Assembly: GCA_030522415.1 (NCBI GenBank)
Contig: CM060127.1
Span: 3,789,707 to 3,853,706 of the forward strand
Length of the DNA: 64,000 bases
DNA from: Channallabes apus
Taxonomy: Eukaryota; Chordata; Actinopteri; Siluriformes; Clariidae
Reading direction: 5' to 3'
The position numbers and the translations under genes are program-made. Below, in pieces: positions 1 to 11,067 of this stretch. Position 1 is the first letter of the stretch. Every line of letters starts with the position of its first letter. Below the pieces are notes generated by a model. That model had not been told where the DNA came from, ran no database searches, and worked only from the letters and a program-made list of their open reading frames with translations.

Positions 1-526
1 ACTGTCACCCTGCCATGTAGCCAGCAAGGCTCAAACATTTTCCTCAAGGACCAGGTTTAGCTCCTCTTCCCAAAGCATTCTCCATGGGCCCATTTTGTAT
101 TTCTATGTTTTGTATTAATTATAATATAGACCTTAGAAATTGCCCCTTTCATTATTTTCTGAACAAATCTAAATAAGTCAGAGCTGGGCCAAAAATGTAA
201 AAAAAAAAAAAAAAGATTGCAAAAATATTTAGGTATAAATATAAGTAGGCACTTAAATAAAAATAGAAATTTAGGGAGAATGTTTATTTTAATAATATAC
301 ACCCTTTCTTTTAAAGTGGGAGGAAGACATTTCCAAGATAGGAATAAAGACTTAATATAAGTTTAAAGAGGGATAATATTGGATTTAAACAGGTCAGAAT
401 GTTTATGCTGAACTCCCAAATGCTTTAAAACAATTACTGACAAACTCAAATAGAAATTTTGAGTATGAAATCTGAAGCGAGGCGGTACTCAAAGGAAATA
501 GCTCACTTTTGGGGAATTTTAACTTA

Positions 527-1067
527 CTCTACCTTTCAAAAGTTTGGGGTCACTTGCAAATTTCTTTGTTTTTGTTTAGTGATTTATTTTCTACATTCTT
601 CCAACAATACTGGAGATTTCAAAACTATAAAATGACACATATGAAATTAGGTAATTACTTAACAACAACAAAAACAACAGTTACATGGACATGTAGTTGT
701 TATTTTAAGACACAGAGGTCAGCCTTTCTGTAATAGTTCTTGCAAGAACAGTATTGTCAAGTGAATTTGCAAAATCCATCAAGCGCCATAATGAAACTGG
801 CTCTCATGAAGGCCGTCCTAGGAGGTCGGATGAGTAGTTCATTTAGAGCTATCAGTCTGAAAAATGACCAATTAACAGCACCTCAGATTAGAGGCGTTAT
901 GAAGTCTTTACAGAGCATAAATAGCAGACACATCTCAATATCAACTGTTCAAAGGAAATTAATGTAATTTTTGGACGCCTTCAGCATTCCTTTACAATGT
1001 AGAAAGAAATAAAAATCAGGAACGATCATGGAGTTAGAAAGTGACACCAAACTTTTGAACGGTAGTG
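527..1067. mobile_element. Tc1/mariner-like non-autonomous element
   Basis: Terminal inverted repeats are visible. The left end reads ACCTTTCAAAAGTTTGGGG and the right end ACCAAACTTTTGAACGGTAG, and both abut TA dinucleotides. The interior holds only short remnants of coding sequence (one open stretch around 740-967) and no DDE catalytic motifs. These ends resemble a Tc1-type terminus common in fish; the family assignment is from memory of such ends. Confidence 0.7.
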
Positions 1068-1786
1068 TATATCCTAAAAAACAATGAAAAGATTCAAGAA
1101 CAGAAAGGGTTTGAGGAATTAAAAGGCATAACAGGCATTATAATCTACAGGCATTATCCTTGCCAAAGGCATGTCACAGGCATTCCTCACCCAGACAGTG
1201 ACAGTAGGCAGCATTATCATCAACTTTCATGTAACACTGTGAACATGTCAGGCTTTCCTCTCTGAATATAATAATAGGCAGCATAATTATTAACTTTTAC
1301 AACATACTGTGACTGTGTCACAGATGTGTCACACATGTTCCCAACCGAATATAGCAGTAGGAAGTGTCATCATCAACTTTTTTGTCATAGTGTGAGCAGG
1401 CCACAGGTGTGTCAAAGGTATACCTCACTAAATATAAAATTAGTCATGGTCATCAAAAACTTTTGCACTGTGTGCGGCAGGTGTTCCTCACCAAATGTAA
1501 TGGCAATGTGAGGAGCTAGGCAACAAGTTAACCAAACAGCATGTGGCTTTGTAATATATCAATTTAATATATCAACACTCAGTACTTTAAATCAATGTAT
1601 TAATAAACTAAATATAATTAAATACAAATTAAATGTATTTCTTACAATTGAATAATGTGATTGCATTGTTTTTTTAAACTTAAGCTATAAGATGTAACAT
1701 ATAATTATTCATTTCTCCAAGACCTACACTTAATCAGGTCCAAACTAATTCCAATGCCCTAAAAAGGCTGATGAACCAGTCAACGT

Positions 1787-1922
1787 TAAAATCAGTGCGT
1801 AGAGCGCTCCTGGCGGTAAATAATACTATTGCACAATTGAACACGTTGCAGTGATAAAATCAGTGCGTAGAGCGCTCCTGGCGGTAAATAATACTATTGC
1901 ACAATTGAACACGTTGCAGTGA
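1787..1922. repeat. Tandem duplication, 68-bp unit x2
   Basis: Bases 1787-1854 and 1855-1922 are the same 68-bp unit, each beginning TAAAATCAGTGCGTAGAGCG and ending GTTGCAGTGA. I see no difference between the copies. It lies about 1.2 kb upstream of the first interferon gene. Identity of the copies suggests a recent event or an assembly duplication. Confidence 0.85.
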
Positions 1923-2853
1923 CGATGCTGGTTAATTAAGTTAATCTCCCAAGTCCTATTATATATAGGATAAAATGTTTAAGCCACTTCCTCCCCGCAA
2001 ATTTCGCCTATGTGTTTATGGGTTGAGCTACACACCAAGCAGGTGGTTTTATTGTATATTAGCAAATACACTTTTTTAAAGTGTAATGAAATTAGCTGTG
2101 TAATGAAATGTACCAATGAAATTATTGGCCTGTATTAAGCACTGAAACAATTATGGAGATTAGAGATTACACGGATTCGTTAAGAACTGTCCAGAACATT
2201 AAAAAGCCTGTCAGAAGTGAAAAGTAGTAAGAAAATTTTTAAATCAAATATTAAACCGTGAAATATTCAATAGGGAAAGTAAGAACATCTCCATACGGAC
2301 ACAATGTGTCGAGAACTCACAGGACTGGGACTAAACACCTGTGTGGCCTTAAGAAAACCACTAGTTGCGATCACAATGTACAATGAAATCTTGAAGTGTG
2401 CGACTTTTTTTGTGTGTATGGCAGTGTTATTATTATTTTTATTATTATTATTACATCATTCCTTTATTTATGTTGTTGAATTGGTGGTGTAAGAGAAAGT
2501 TTTCTCTGGTGATGTCACTTTTCTTTCCTTCAGCCTTCTGGGGTGTGTGCTTTTGCTACGTAGCTGGGTGTCGTCATCATGTTGCATCAGCATTCGCTAC
2601 ACCGAAAGGCAGCAAACCCCGGGCGGAGCGGTCTGTTTGTAACTGAGCGGGGGAAAGTGCTCAGCGACTCGGTGCCGTTTGTGCACAAGGTAAGTTTAAA
2701 ATATTTGCATTTAGTTTAAACAAATCTGTTGATCGCTTAGGTCAGTATAAAAGCGTAACTCTGTTGACATAAAAAGGATTCACTGCGCGATGTAAAATGT
2801 AATTAAAGTGTAGTTTGTACTTTTAGCCGTAACCCTTCCTTGTCGGCTAAAGG
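1923..2853. other. Upstream region of IFN gene 1, no coding seen
   Basis: This is AT-rich non-coding sequence. It includes an ATT-rich tract near 2428-2460 and a GC-richer patch at 2600-2690. Short open stretches here have no recognisable homology. It is probably distal promoter of the interferon gene that starts at 3077. Confidence 0.5.
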
Positions 2854-2871
2854 GAAAAGTGAAAGCGAAAG
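2854..2871 (+). promoter_or_regulatory. ISRE / IRF-binding element of IFN gene 1
   Basis: The sequence GAAAAGTGAAAGCGAAAG has three GAAA half-sites in ISRE spacing (GAAANNGAAA). It lies about 160 bp upstream of the TATA box and 206 bp upstream of the ATG, a normal place for IRF3/IRF7 control of a type I interferon promoter. Function is inferred from motif and position. Confidence 0.8.
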
Positions 2872-2877
2872 ACGCGC

Positions 2878-2903
2878 GGGGGGGGGGCGGGGGGGGGGGG
2901 GGG
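2878..2903 (+). repeat. G-tract with one C interruption
   Basis: Twenty-six bases are all G except a C at 2888. The tract lies directly between the ISRE and the kB-like site of IFN gene 1. It could form a G-quadruplex. Such runs are also prone to length error in assemblies. Confidence 0.8.
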
Positions 2904-2936
2904 CTGGGTGGCTGGCTGTGCGAATAGGTGCTCTCT

Positions 2937-2946
2937 GGGAATTTCT
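2937..2946 (+). promoter_or_regulatory. NF-kB-like site
   Basis: GGGAATTTCT differs from a consensus kB site (GGGRNNYYCC) at one position. It lies between the ISRE and the TATA box of the first interferon gene. This matches the IRF plus NF-kB layout of interferon enhancers, but it is a single imperfect site. Confidence 0.45.
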
Positions 2947-3012
2947 CACAGTGTCCTCCTGGTTTACCGAATTTCGATTTCCGGCCCACTTCGTTTTCCC
3001 TTTCCAAACACG

Positions 3013-3020
3013 TATATAAA
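3013..3020 (+). promoter_or_regulatory. TATA box of IFN gene 1
   Basis: TATATAAA lies 64 bp upstream of the ATG, predicting transcription start around 3038-3046. An upstream ATG at 3037 in another frame sits at the edge of the predicted start, so it may or may not be in the mRNA. Confidence 0.75.
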
Positions 3021-3076
3021 TCAAGCGAGCTGCACCATGTCGCCGAAAAACTCACTGAGCAAACCAAAGTGCCATC

Positions 3077-5001
3077 ATGGACGGCAAACACTCGTGGACT
3101 TATCTTTATTTCCTGCTGTTTTTCATCGTGCAGGAGCGATGCGACGCCTGCGACTGGATGATCAGCCAGTTCCGAATGAAGAACAGCTTCTGTATCTCAG
3201 AGCTGGAGAGTATGGTGAGTTAATTGAGGAAGGCTTACTTCTGTAAATTTGTGATTATATGCATGGCAATCAGCTGAGCTTGTTCTTTTAAAAAAATTCA
3301 GCTTCTGTTTCTCCTCATATATATTATTCATAATTATTCATAGCCCCTTATTTCAAATTTTTGTTTACTTTAACACAGTGCAACAATTTTTAACACTTTT
3401 TAAAGCAAAATGTAACTTTATTTACAAAACAGCCTGTACATGGTTGCAATGTCTTTGGAACCAAACATAGATTAATCTGTCATGACACATCTGGTGTTAT
3501 GCATGTAATTACACTTGATTGCATCCCTTTAAATGAGCTTTGTGTTGTCTTTTCCTTGTACAACATGGTCTTCAATTGCACCCACAGATAAAAGGCAAGG
3601 CTATCTGTGAAAATACAATAACAATAGATGATCATAGGATCATTGTTGCTTTGTGCACCACCAACAATTCACTCTGGTGTTGCAGTTTTTCTGACTGGAT
3701 CTATGAGGACATTTATAATTTGTATAGATGATTAGTTAAATTGATGGTAAATTTATAGCTGCATTGACTGAGATCTTGATCATGTGAGATTTCATGCGTT
3801 ATATTCCTATGTTAAAAGTTGTTTCTAATATCTTTTTTAGAGTGGAGAGATTACTTCAATGCATTTACGATTTCCACACCAGAAATATTATGACATTGAA
3901 ACGGCCGAGGTAATTTGCAAAAATAAAAATTTTGTCAAAGATGTACTTTGTCATTCTTTTGTAGGAACTCACTTTAGATCCTGACATTCACAAAACATTT
4001 TATTTGTACAGGTTGAAGATCAGGTCAGGTTTCTGACTGAGGCCACGGAGCATATCATCGATCTCTTCGATGCTGTGTCTCTACAGGATGACATAGACTG
4101 GGAACATAGCAAGAAGCTGGATAATTTACTGAACATCCTCAAAACCCGGCAGTTAAAAGAGCTTAAAAGATGTGTAAGTGTAGGATTAATGTCTCATACT
4201 AACATAGTAGGGTAAAACAAGTTGTATTCATTTAGATTTTTATTTTATTTTATTTTTTTCTTTAGGGACACTAAAACAATTTTTAAAAGATTCTAATCAT
4301 GATAAGTCTGAAGTACTGATTTGGTCATGCTCATAAAGTTAACTTTGCTGCTTTTTTTTCTGAAACAGACTGCGACATACGCTAAAAGAGCAGGACACTC
4401 CAGTAAGAAACAACTGAGAAGACACTTCAAGTACTTGAAGAAAATGATGAATAATTCTGTAAGTTGCCATTATATTTTACATGCTAGGAGGTTGTGTGCA
4501 AGGAAAACTGTCAGGAATGCCCCTGCTATAATAAACAGCATATGCACTATGATAAATTGTATATGAAATTGTCTTTAGCTTTATCAGACTATATATGTTA
4601 TATATACATTTGTGTATGCAACTCAAGATGCTTGCCCCTAGATATGTTATTTAGTATGTCATACATAAGGGCTATGGGGAAAAAAGGGCTTGCTTAAGCA
4701 ATTACGTTTGGTGGTTTGAGTTTAGGTGTGAGTTTTTTAAAGGTGGCTTTTGTGAAAAAAAAAAAAAAAACCTATAAATGTAAAGGGAATAAAGTAGTGA
4801 TATATAGTTATGTAGATTGATATACTGAATAGTTTATATATATATTTTTTGTTTTTGTTTCAGAACTACAGTGCAAACTCTTTGGCGCAAATCAGGAATG
4901 TGGTGCTGCAACACCTTCGCAGGATGGACATCATTGCTGCCAATGTGAGCCAGAAACTGACAAAAAAAGACCAACTGAACAAAGGACTGGTTCATTTATG
5001 A
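3077..5001 (+). CDS. Type I interferon, group I (two-cysteine) type, five exons
   Basis: This is a secreted antiviral cytokine that would act through a class II cytokine receptor and JAK-STAT signalling. Exons are 3077-3214, 3841-3909, 4012-4173, 4369-4458 and 4864-5001, all with GT-AG boundaries and phase-0 introns, giving 198 aa. A hydrophobic signal peptide (residues 1-24) precedes CDWM, the usual mature N-terminal cysteine. Exon 3 (VEDQVRFLTEATEHIIDLFD) and exon 5 are typical of fish interferons. The exon 3 end (KRC) supplies the second conserved cysteine. Exon 5 lacks the cysteine of the CxWE motif found in group II, so group I is favoured. An extra cysteine (NSFC, residue 39) is present. 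The start has a good context (ATCATGG). It is on the opposite strand from the other two intact interferon genes. The subgroup (a, d, e or h) cannot be settled here. Confidence 0.93.
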
Positions 5002-5150
5002 AGGAACAAAACAAAACAAACAAAAAAAAACAAAGCTTTTAACCATATGTATAATTACTGTCCAAAAATTGGACCAAGTATAGGACAATGGGGTTTCTGT
5101 GTTTGATTGTTTTTTTTTCCCTGCTTACTTCTTAAAAATGTTATTTAAGT

Positions 5151-5176
5151 ATTATTTATTTATTTATTTATTTATT
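5151..5176 (+). promoter_or_regulatory. AU-rich element in 3'UTR of IFN gene 1
   Basis: Overlapping ATTTA pentamers run in a row, starting 150 nt after the stop codon. Such arrays recruit decay factors to cytokine mRNAs. A polyadenylation signal AATAAA follows at 5333-5338, so the array lies inside the predicted 3'UTR. Confidence 0.8.
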
Positions 5177-5332
5177 GAAGACAATTAAGTATTTTGTATG
5201 TGCATATTTATTTGTTAAATCAAATAATGAAATAATGTTACACTCCATAATGTTATTTTCATTGGGTTTGTTTTAATGTTCAATTTCACTGATACTGAAA
5301 ACAAACAAAACAATATATCATATTGATAAATG

Positions 5333-5338
5333 AATAAA
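5333..5338 (+). terminator. Polyadenylation signal of IFN gene 1
   Basis: AATAAA lies 332 nt after the stop codon and downstream of the ATTTA array. It is the best candidate 3' end for the interferon transcript. AATAAA hexamers are frequent in this AT-rich DNA, so it is not unique. Confidence 0.5.
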
Positions 5339-5339
5339 A

Positions 5340-6905
5340 AAACACTTAAATGAGACAACCTCTGATGATGCATGTTGTTGCTGTTTAGGATAGCTTTTCA
5401 CATTGTTTACAACTTTCTTGCAATTAGTAAAACAAATTCCCCAATATATGATACACATGTTGAGGAAAATTTTTAAATATTCTTAAGAAGCATGGACTAC
5501 AATAATAAATAACAGGGTAAAGAAAATGAACATTTTGAAAATGTGTGAACAAATCTTTTTTTTTAAATGCAGTATAAGTTGATAATGTAAAAATCACAAA
5601 GGCGAGTCAAATTTTATTTATTTATTTATACATTTTATATATTTCTCACAGTGGTTTACCACCAAACTAGATAGATATGCAAAAAATAAGTTAAACTGCT
5701 CCAATTTAGCCAAACTCACCTACACTCAAGACAATGATATAAAAAAAAGCATATACTATATAAATACAATAATGATTCCCACTAATGGTGCTCGCAGCTC
5801 GAGTGCTTAGGCATTCCAATAGTGAAGGCAAACATAAATTCAATTTGATTTAGTTTAATTAAACTCAATTTTAATTATGTGATGTGTTTAACAAAGGTCA
5901 CTGTTGCAATGCAGAACAAAGCAAAGCAGACAAAGCAAATAGAAATTCATTTAAAAAGTGTAAAAAAAAAAAATTACATTTACTGCATGAGGCAGATGGT
6001 CTTAGCCAGAATGACTTACATTTTATTTTTAAATCTCATGAGCAGTTGAGGTTGAAGGGCAACTTGATGGTGCTGGGGTTTGAACCTGAGACATTCCCAT
6101 CTGTCCAGTCATCGGTTTGTCTCTGTTGAGCAAGCCAGGGGCAATGTTGGCAAAGAAAAATCCCCTGAGGTGACAATAGGAAGAAACCTTGAGAGGAACC
6201 AGATATCAGATAGCAGGGATTGATATGCGGTCAGGGTGTTAGGATGTTTAAATATGTCCATATATTAAACTGTTTGTGGAAATTTCAGTCCTGAACTATT
6301 GATGGACCACAGTCACAAGTCAAGTTCAAGACCGACTTCATGGTCAAGTGGAACCGTCCCCAGACACCAAACGTATACCAAACAGAACACACAGCAATGT
6401 TACATGGAGAGGCCTCCATGTGACAAAAACTTAAAAAAGAAGGCACCAGTATAAATAAAAATTTTATTTGTCACCTACACAGTCATACACAGTATGATAT
6501 GCAATGAAATGCTTATACAACTGCCCGTGACCTTAAAAAAAATTATCACTCACTCATCTTCTATACCACTTTATCCTAATTTTAGGGTCACGGTGACCTG
6601 GAGGCTTAGAGCACAAGGCAGGGTTCCAAACCCTGGGCAGGGTTCCAAACCATCGCAGGGAACATACACACACTCTACGGGCAATTTGGTAATGCCAATT
6701 AGCCTAACCAGCATATCTTTGGACTGTGGGATGAAACCGGAGTACCCGGAGGAAACCCACCAAGCACGGGGAGAACATGCAAACTCCATGCACACAGAGA
6801 CAGAAATCGAGCCTGACTGGGAATCAAACCCAGACCCTGGAGTGCAAGGCTATAGCTATAGAATATAAGAATAAAATATAAAACAATTTAGTTGTACCAA
6901 TATAA
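5340..6905. repeat. Intergenic repeats: LINE tails and teleost interspersed repeats
   Basis: No gene is seen. Around 5990-6130 is a common interspersed repeat containing GGTTTGAACCTGAGAC. Around 6155-6210 is the reverse complement of the L2 3' tail seen at 26384-26425. Around 6455-6540 is a Rex1-type 3' tail (minus), closely related to the one at 28370-28450. From 6545 to about 6860 is a repeat with TTTGGACTGTGGGA and GAGAACATGCAAACTCCATG, also present at 30255-30545 and 34970-35310. Confidence 0.6.
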
Positions 6906-7343
6906 TGTTAGTTTTTACTTTTAGACAACAGAGAGAAGTAGAAGAAGGAATAACTAGAGAGGCACTTGCCGTGACATCATAGACATAGCTATGATGTCAT
7001 AACTATGATGTCATAGCTGATGTTGGTCTCAATGTTAAGTCTATGGGAGTTTTTGGGGCGGTTAATTGCTGCCGGGGGCAATTAACCACCCACCCCTTAG
7101 AGAAGTCATAGCACCCCATTCCCGAATAAGGCGCATGATTTGATACCTCATTCATGGGTCTACGACAAACGGTGCGGGACTAGTTACGCGCCAAACTTTT
7201 GGCGGAAGAAGAATAAGTAGAAGAAGAAAAAAAAAAGCCTGCTTCGCAATCACTACTAATAAGAAAAGATAGACCCGTCATAACACACTGACTAACAAAT
7301 AATACGACAGTGACACCTATTGGGAGATTATAGTACTACAACA
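6906..7343 (-). repeat. 3' LTR of copia element, with internal insertion
   Basis: The ends match the 123-bp LTR at 10945-11067, but about 265-300 bp of unrelated sequence sits between GAAGGAATA and TAAGAAAAG (about 6953-7250). The insert ends with CCTGCTTCGCAATCACTACT. It contains a short palindromic cluster of TATGATGTCAT repeats. The insert is younger than the LTR. Confidence 0.75.
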
Positions 7344-7642
7344 CTCCCACTTAATTTTCAATAGCATTAAGCCTTGTAAATTACATTACTGTTAATAAAA
7401 AAAAAATACTAAATGGAACGAACACAAAATCTCTTCCTTTGTTCTTTTACCCTGTTAACTGTTAAATACTCAGAATGAACAGTTGAACACTAAACACAGT
7501 CCAGCCTGTTAAATATTAGACTAAACACAAAATTAAATGAAACAAAGTCCAATTTCACTTCTAAGATATTCAAACTTCTGTTTTAGCAATGGTTTGGTCA
7601 ATATATCTGCCTTCATGTCAACTGTAGAACAGTATTGCAGTT

Positions 7643-7900
7643 CTATTTGTCCACACATTCATGATTGTAATGGTAGCGAATGTCAATGTGCTTGGTTCGT
7701 GAATTATCAACTGGATTCTTTGCAATTGCAATTGCTCCTTGATTGTCCTCCTGAATCACCACAGGTGTAACATCCATTCCAAGATCATGTAGTAGTCTCC
7801 TAAGCCAGGTACTCCCTTGAGCTGCTTGACTTAGTGCAAAGTACTCAGTCTCTGCTGCTGATAAAGCAACAGTTGACTGCTTCTTGCTGAGCCAGCTCAC
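7643..7900 (-). pseudogene. Copia RNase H domain fragment
   Basis: The translation contains SAAETEYFALSQAAQ, the conserved copia RNase H signature, followed by EDNQGAIAIAKNP and the RTKHIDIRYH motif near the end. This is the 3' end of pol. A stop separates it from the upstream fragment at 7904-8119, so the reading frame is broken. Confidence 0.85.
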
Positions 7901-7903
7901 AGC

Positions 7904-9024
7904 TCATCCACTTAGTAAGAACACATTGCCTGTTGTAGAATGATGATCGTCCTGATCTCCAGCCCAGTGAGCATCTAAGAAACAGATCAAGGTTCCAGAC
8001 TCTGACTGCTCATACTTGAGTACAAGTTTTAGCGTACCCTTCAAGTACCTCAGAATCCTCTTCACCGCGGTCAGATCTGCAGCATTTGGGTTTGCATTAA
8101 ACTTTGATACAACACTCACTGCTTGTGCTATGTCAGGTCATGTGGCCATTGCAGCATACAGCAGACTACCTACCATGGACAGGTACAGTAAGTACTTGAG
8201 TTCACAGGGTTTACATTTGCATCAGCAGGAGTTGCAATGTGATTAGCATCATGCATGCCATATTTTTGAAGGATGGCTTCAGTATAATGCTTCTGATGGA
8301 GGAATATACAGTTCTTCTCTTTGCCTTGGATGACCGAGATACCCAAGATATAGGACAACTCTCCCATATTCTTCATCTTGTAGCGTTTTTTAAGAACTAG
8401 TTTAAGTTCTTCCATGCTTTCCTTTGACCCCGTAATCAAAATCAGGTCATTAACATATACAGTCAATACCTCCAGCTCCTGTCGAGATCTCACGAACACA
8501 CATGGGTCTGATGCACTCTGCTTGAAACCATTGTCTCTCATAAGCTCTGTGAAAGCCTTGTTCCAACAGCGAGGAGACTGTTTTAGTCCATAGATCAGTT
8601 TGCACACCAGATTTTCCTCTCCTGTTCTGACGAATCCCTGAGGTTGTTCCATATAGTTTTCCTAATCCAAGTGTCCATTTAGGAAAGCAGTTACAACATC
8701 CATCTGATGCACATGCAAGTTATTCTGGACAGCAAAGGACAACAAAGTACGAATTGAGCTAAATCTTACCATAGGTGAAAAAGTCTCATCATAGTCAGGA
8801 CCGTACTTCTGTGAATATAATTTAGCGACAAGTCTGCACTTGTAACTCTCCACTTGTCCATCATTCTGATGTTTGACTTTGAACACCCATCTTGACCCTA
8901 CGGCCTTTCGATCTTTTGGTAATTCCACTAAATCCCACATCTCATTTCTCAGCAGTGACTTATATTCCAAATTAGTCACCTCCTGCCATTCTTTTGCATT
9001 AGCACTCATCATTGCCTCCTTCAA
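7904..9024 (-). pseudogene. Copia reverse transcriptase, broken into fragments
   Basis: Three consecutive pieces (8662-9024, 8170-8652, 7904-8119) together cover a copia RT. Landmarks are KAVGSRWVFKVK, DVVTAFLNGHLD, KLIYGLKQSPRCWNKAF and RILRYLKGTLKLVLKYE. Each junction is a stop or frame change. The active-site motif normally YVDD reads YVND, so one catalytic aspartate is lost. The domain would be dead even without the breaks. Confidence 0.85.
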
Positions 9025-9473
9025 AGTGCTTGTTTCTGTGTAACAGCAAACACTAGCATAATGATATACTGTACATTAAGTCACCAGGTTCATATCCATA
9101 CCTCTTGGGTGGTTTTCTGATTCTGACACTTTCTTTAGCACTTTCATTGTCAGTGACATCGACATATTTTTGCTCGTCAGTTTTCAATACAACTTCATTC
9201 TCCATACAAGGTGTGCCCTGTCCTTGTTTCCAGTCAAAGTTTGACGCATTGAAGATCACATCTCTACGAATTAGAATCCTTTTTTTTCTTCATCAAACAA
9301 GTGATAGACTTTTGCATTGTTGGCATATCCCACGAATCACAGCTTTACAGACTTTTTGTCCAGCTTTCTTCTCTCTACTTCTGGAATATGTGCATAAGCT
9401 ATGCAACCAAACACTTTCATATGACTTACATCTGGCTTTTTGTTGCACCATCTCTGTTAAGTTGTCTCTTTGT

Positions 9474-10208
9474 TCAAAGCAGATGTGGGCAGTTTGTTCT
9501 GTGTATAAGCTGCAGTGGCTTTTCAGCCTCTGCCCAGTACGAATTTGGTAGTTTAGCATGAAAGAACATGGTTCTTGATGCTTCAATTAATGTCCTGTTT
9601 TTTCTTTCTGCCACACCATTTTGCTGAGGTGTGTGTGGTATGGTTGTCTCATGATGAATACCTTGAGCCTTCATGTATTGTTGAAATTCTTTGGATGTGT
9701 ATTCCCCACCATTGTCCGTTCTTATTCTTGTCTCTTTCTGTCCACACTCATTGGAGAATGCTTTCTCAAATTCTTTGAATTTGCTAAGAATTTCACTTTT
9801 GTGTTTCATAAAGTAAACCTTGCAACATCTAGAATAGTCATCAATATAAGTCACAAAATACTTTGACCCTTCTATAGATTCTGTCTGCATGTGGCCACAG
9901 ACGTCACTATGGACCAACTGCAATTTGCGTTTGGAACGGATTTCTCCGACTGATTTGTGAGGCTTTCTAGACAACTTGCCTTCCACGCAGGCTTCACAGA
10001 AAGAAACTTCTTTCTCCATAGCAAAGTCTACTCCATTTACCACTTGTTTAAGTTGATTCAATTTGGGGGTATAACCTAGCCGCTGATGCCACAAGCTGGC
10101 TGCTGAAGCACTTGACACAAAGTGACAGTTTGGCAGACTTCCTTCAACATCCAGCTGATACAGTCCATCAGACCTCTTTTCCACACTTATGGAGAGTAAC
10201 ATCTCCAC
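9474..10208 (-). pseudogene. Copia integrase with GAG-pre-integrase domain
   Basis: An open stretch of 244 codons starts in the pre-integrase zinc-binding region (LWHQRLGY then CEACVEGK). It continues into the DDE core with DVCGHMQ, YIDDYSRCCKVYF, IRTDNGGEYTS and PQQNGVAERKNRTL. The usual second histidine of the zinc finger (LGH) is a tyrosine here. The C-terminal part continues in other frames at 9293-9586 and 9053-9259. Confidence 0.85.
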
Positions 10209-10472
10209 AAGTTGGATCTTTCAGTTCTCACTGCTTTGGAATTGGACTGCGTATCACCATGAACTTGCGTTGACATTGCTGACAGACTACCGGTCGCAGT
10301 ACCACAAGATACAGCAACAACATATTTGCCATCAGCAGACACTCGCTTTTGTTCTTCATTTATTAATGCTTGCTGAACAAACTGCAGCGTTAAATTGTCC
10401 AATTTAGTTTCCAGCGCATGCAGTTACAATTGTAGCATAGCTTGATGGCAAACTCCCCGGCAATGTTACAAT

Positions 10473-10817
10473 CTAATCCTCTTCTTCAATCACAGCACCT
10501 ATGGCGCTCAGCTGATCAGTTAATTCTTTCATTCGTTTCAAATGATCAGTTATATTTTCTCCTTCATTCATTTCACATCTGAAATATTTTTTCTTCAGAA
10601 ACAACATATGTGCAAGAGTATATCTCTCAAAGTGTCCTTTTAGCATGTCCCATTCTTCTTTAGGGGTCTTACAGCTTGTTATCAGATACTGTACAATTGT
10701 GATGAACTCACATTCAGCACCAACACAGAAAACGCTTTTTCTTTCCGTTTTTTCGAATTCTGCTCTTGCCTGCGCACTTGCTTCATCTGATATGCTGTCT
10801 GTTGCCCGACAGTCCAT
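10473..10817 (-). pseudogene. Copia gag fragment
   Basis: The translation resembles the copia gag (UBN2-type) core: TPKEEWDMLKGHFE, then KKKYFRCEMNEGENITDHL and LTDQLSAIGAVI. It is the 5'-most coding part of the element. Downstream (10187-10402) a decayed stretch with LDNLTLQFVQQALINEE continues it. No CCHC knuckle was found. Confidence 0.75.
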
Positions 10818-10933
10818 TGGCTTTCATTAAATGTTCCATTTGAAATGTTCATGTTGCCCAGGTCTCTGACCCGCTCAGCTTCTCGATAAACAGTCTATCC
10901 TCCATTTTTTTTTATTATCTTAGCGAAGTTCTT

Positions 10934-10943
10934 GGCCCATAAC
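10934..10943 (-). other. Primer-binding site for half tRNA-iMet
   Basis: One base inside the 5' LTR, the minus strand reads GTTATGGGCC. This is complementary to the anticodon-stem region of eukaryotic initiator methionine tRNA (GGCCCATAAC). Drosophila copia is known to prime with a 5' half of this tRNA. The match is ten bases and in the right place. Confidence 0.65.
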
Positions 10944-10944
10944 T

Positions 10945-11067
10945 TGTTAGAGTTTTTTTTTACACAACAGAGAGAAGAAGAAGGAATAATAAGAAAAGAC
11001 AGAACCGTTGTAACACACTGACTAACAAAAAATATGACAGCTATTGTCAAATTACAGCACTACCACA
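10945..11067 (-). repeat. 5' LTR of copia element
   Basis: The sequence is 123 bp, TG to CA, matching the two outer parts of the copy at 6906-7343 with scattered differences. The divergence between copies indicates an old insertion. Confidence 0.8.

Larger units (their letters stand above)
6906..11067 (-). mobile_element. Decayed Ty1/copia LTR retrotransposon
   Basis: Related ends lie at 6906-7343 and 10945-11067, both starting TGTTAG and ending in CA on the + strand. The flanks TATAA and TCTAA are a near-matching 5-bp duplication. Coding order on the minus strand is gag, integrase, reverse transcriptase, RNase H, the copia order. A polypurine tract (AAGTGGGAG) abuts the 3' LTR at 7344-7352. 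The zinc knuckle and most of the protease appear deleted near 10200. Several frame breaks and stops make it inactive. The element is about 3.9 kb without the insertion inside its 3' LTR. Confidence 0.85.

Noticed and set aside
3037..3039. Upstream ATG as the start of the first interferon
   Set aside because: It is out of frame with the signal peptide and lies at or before the predicted transcription start; the ATG at 3077 gives a complete interferon.
2780..3091. Minus-strand open frame of about 100 codons over the IFN promoter
   Set aside because: It consists largely of proline codons from the G tract and overlaps the ISRE, TATA box and exon 1 of the interferon gene; no homology.
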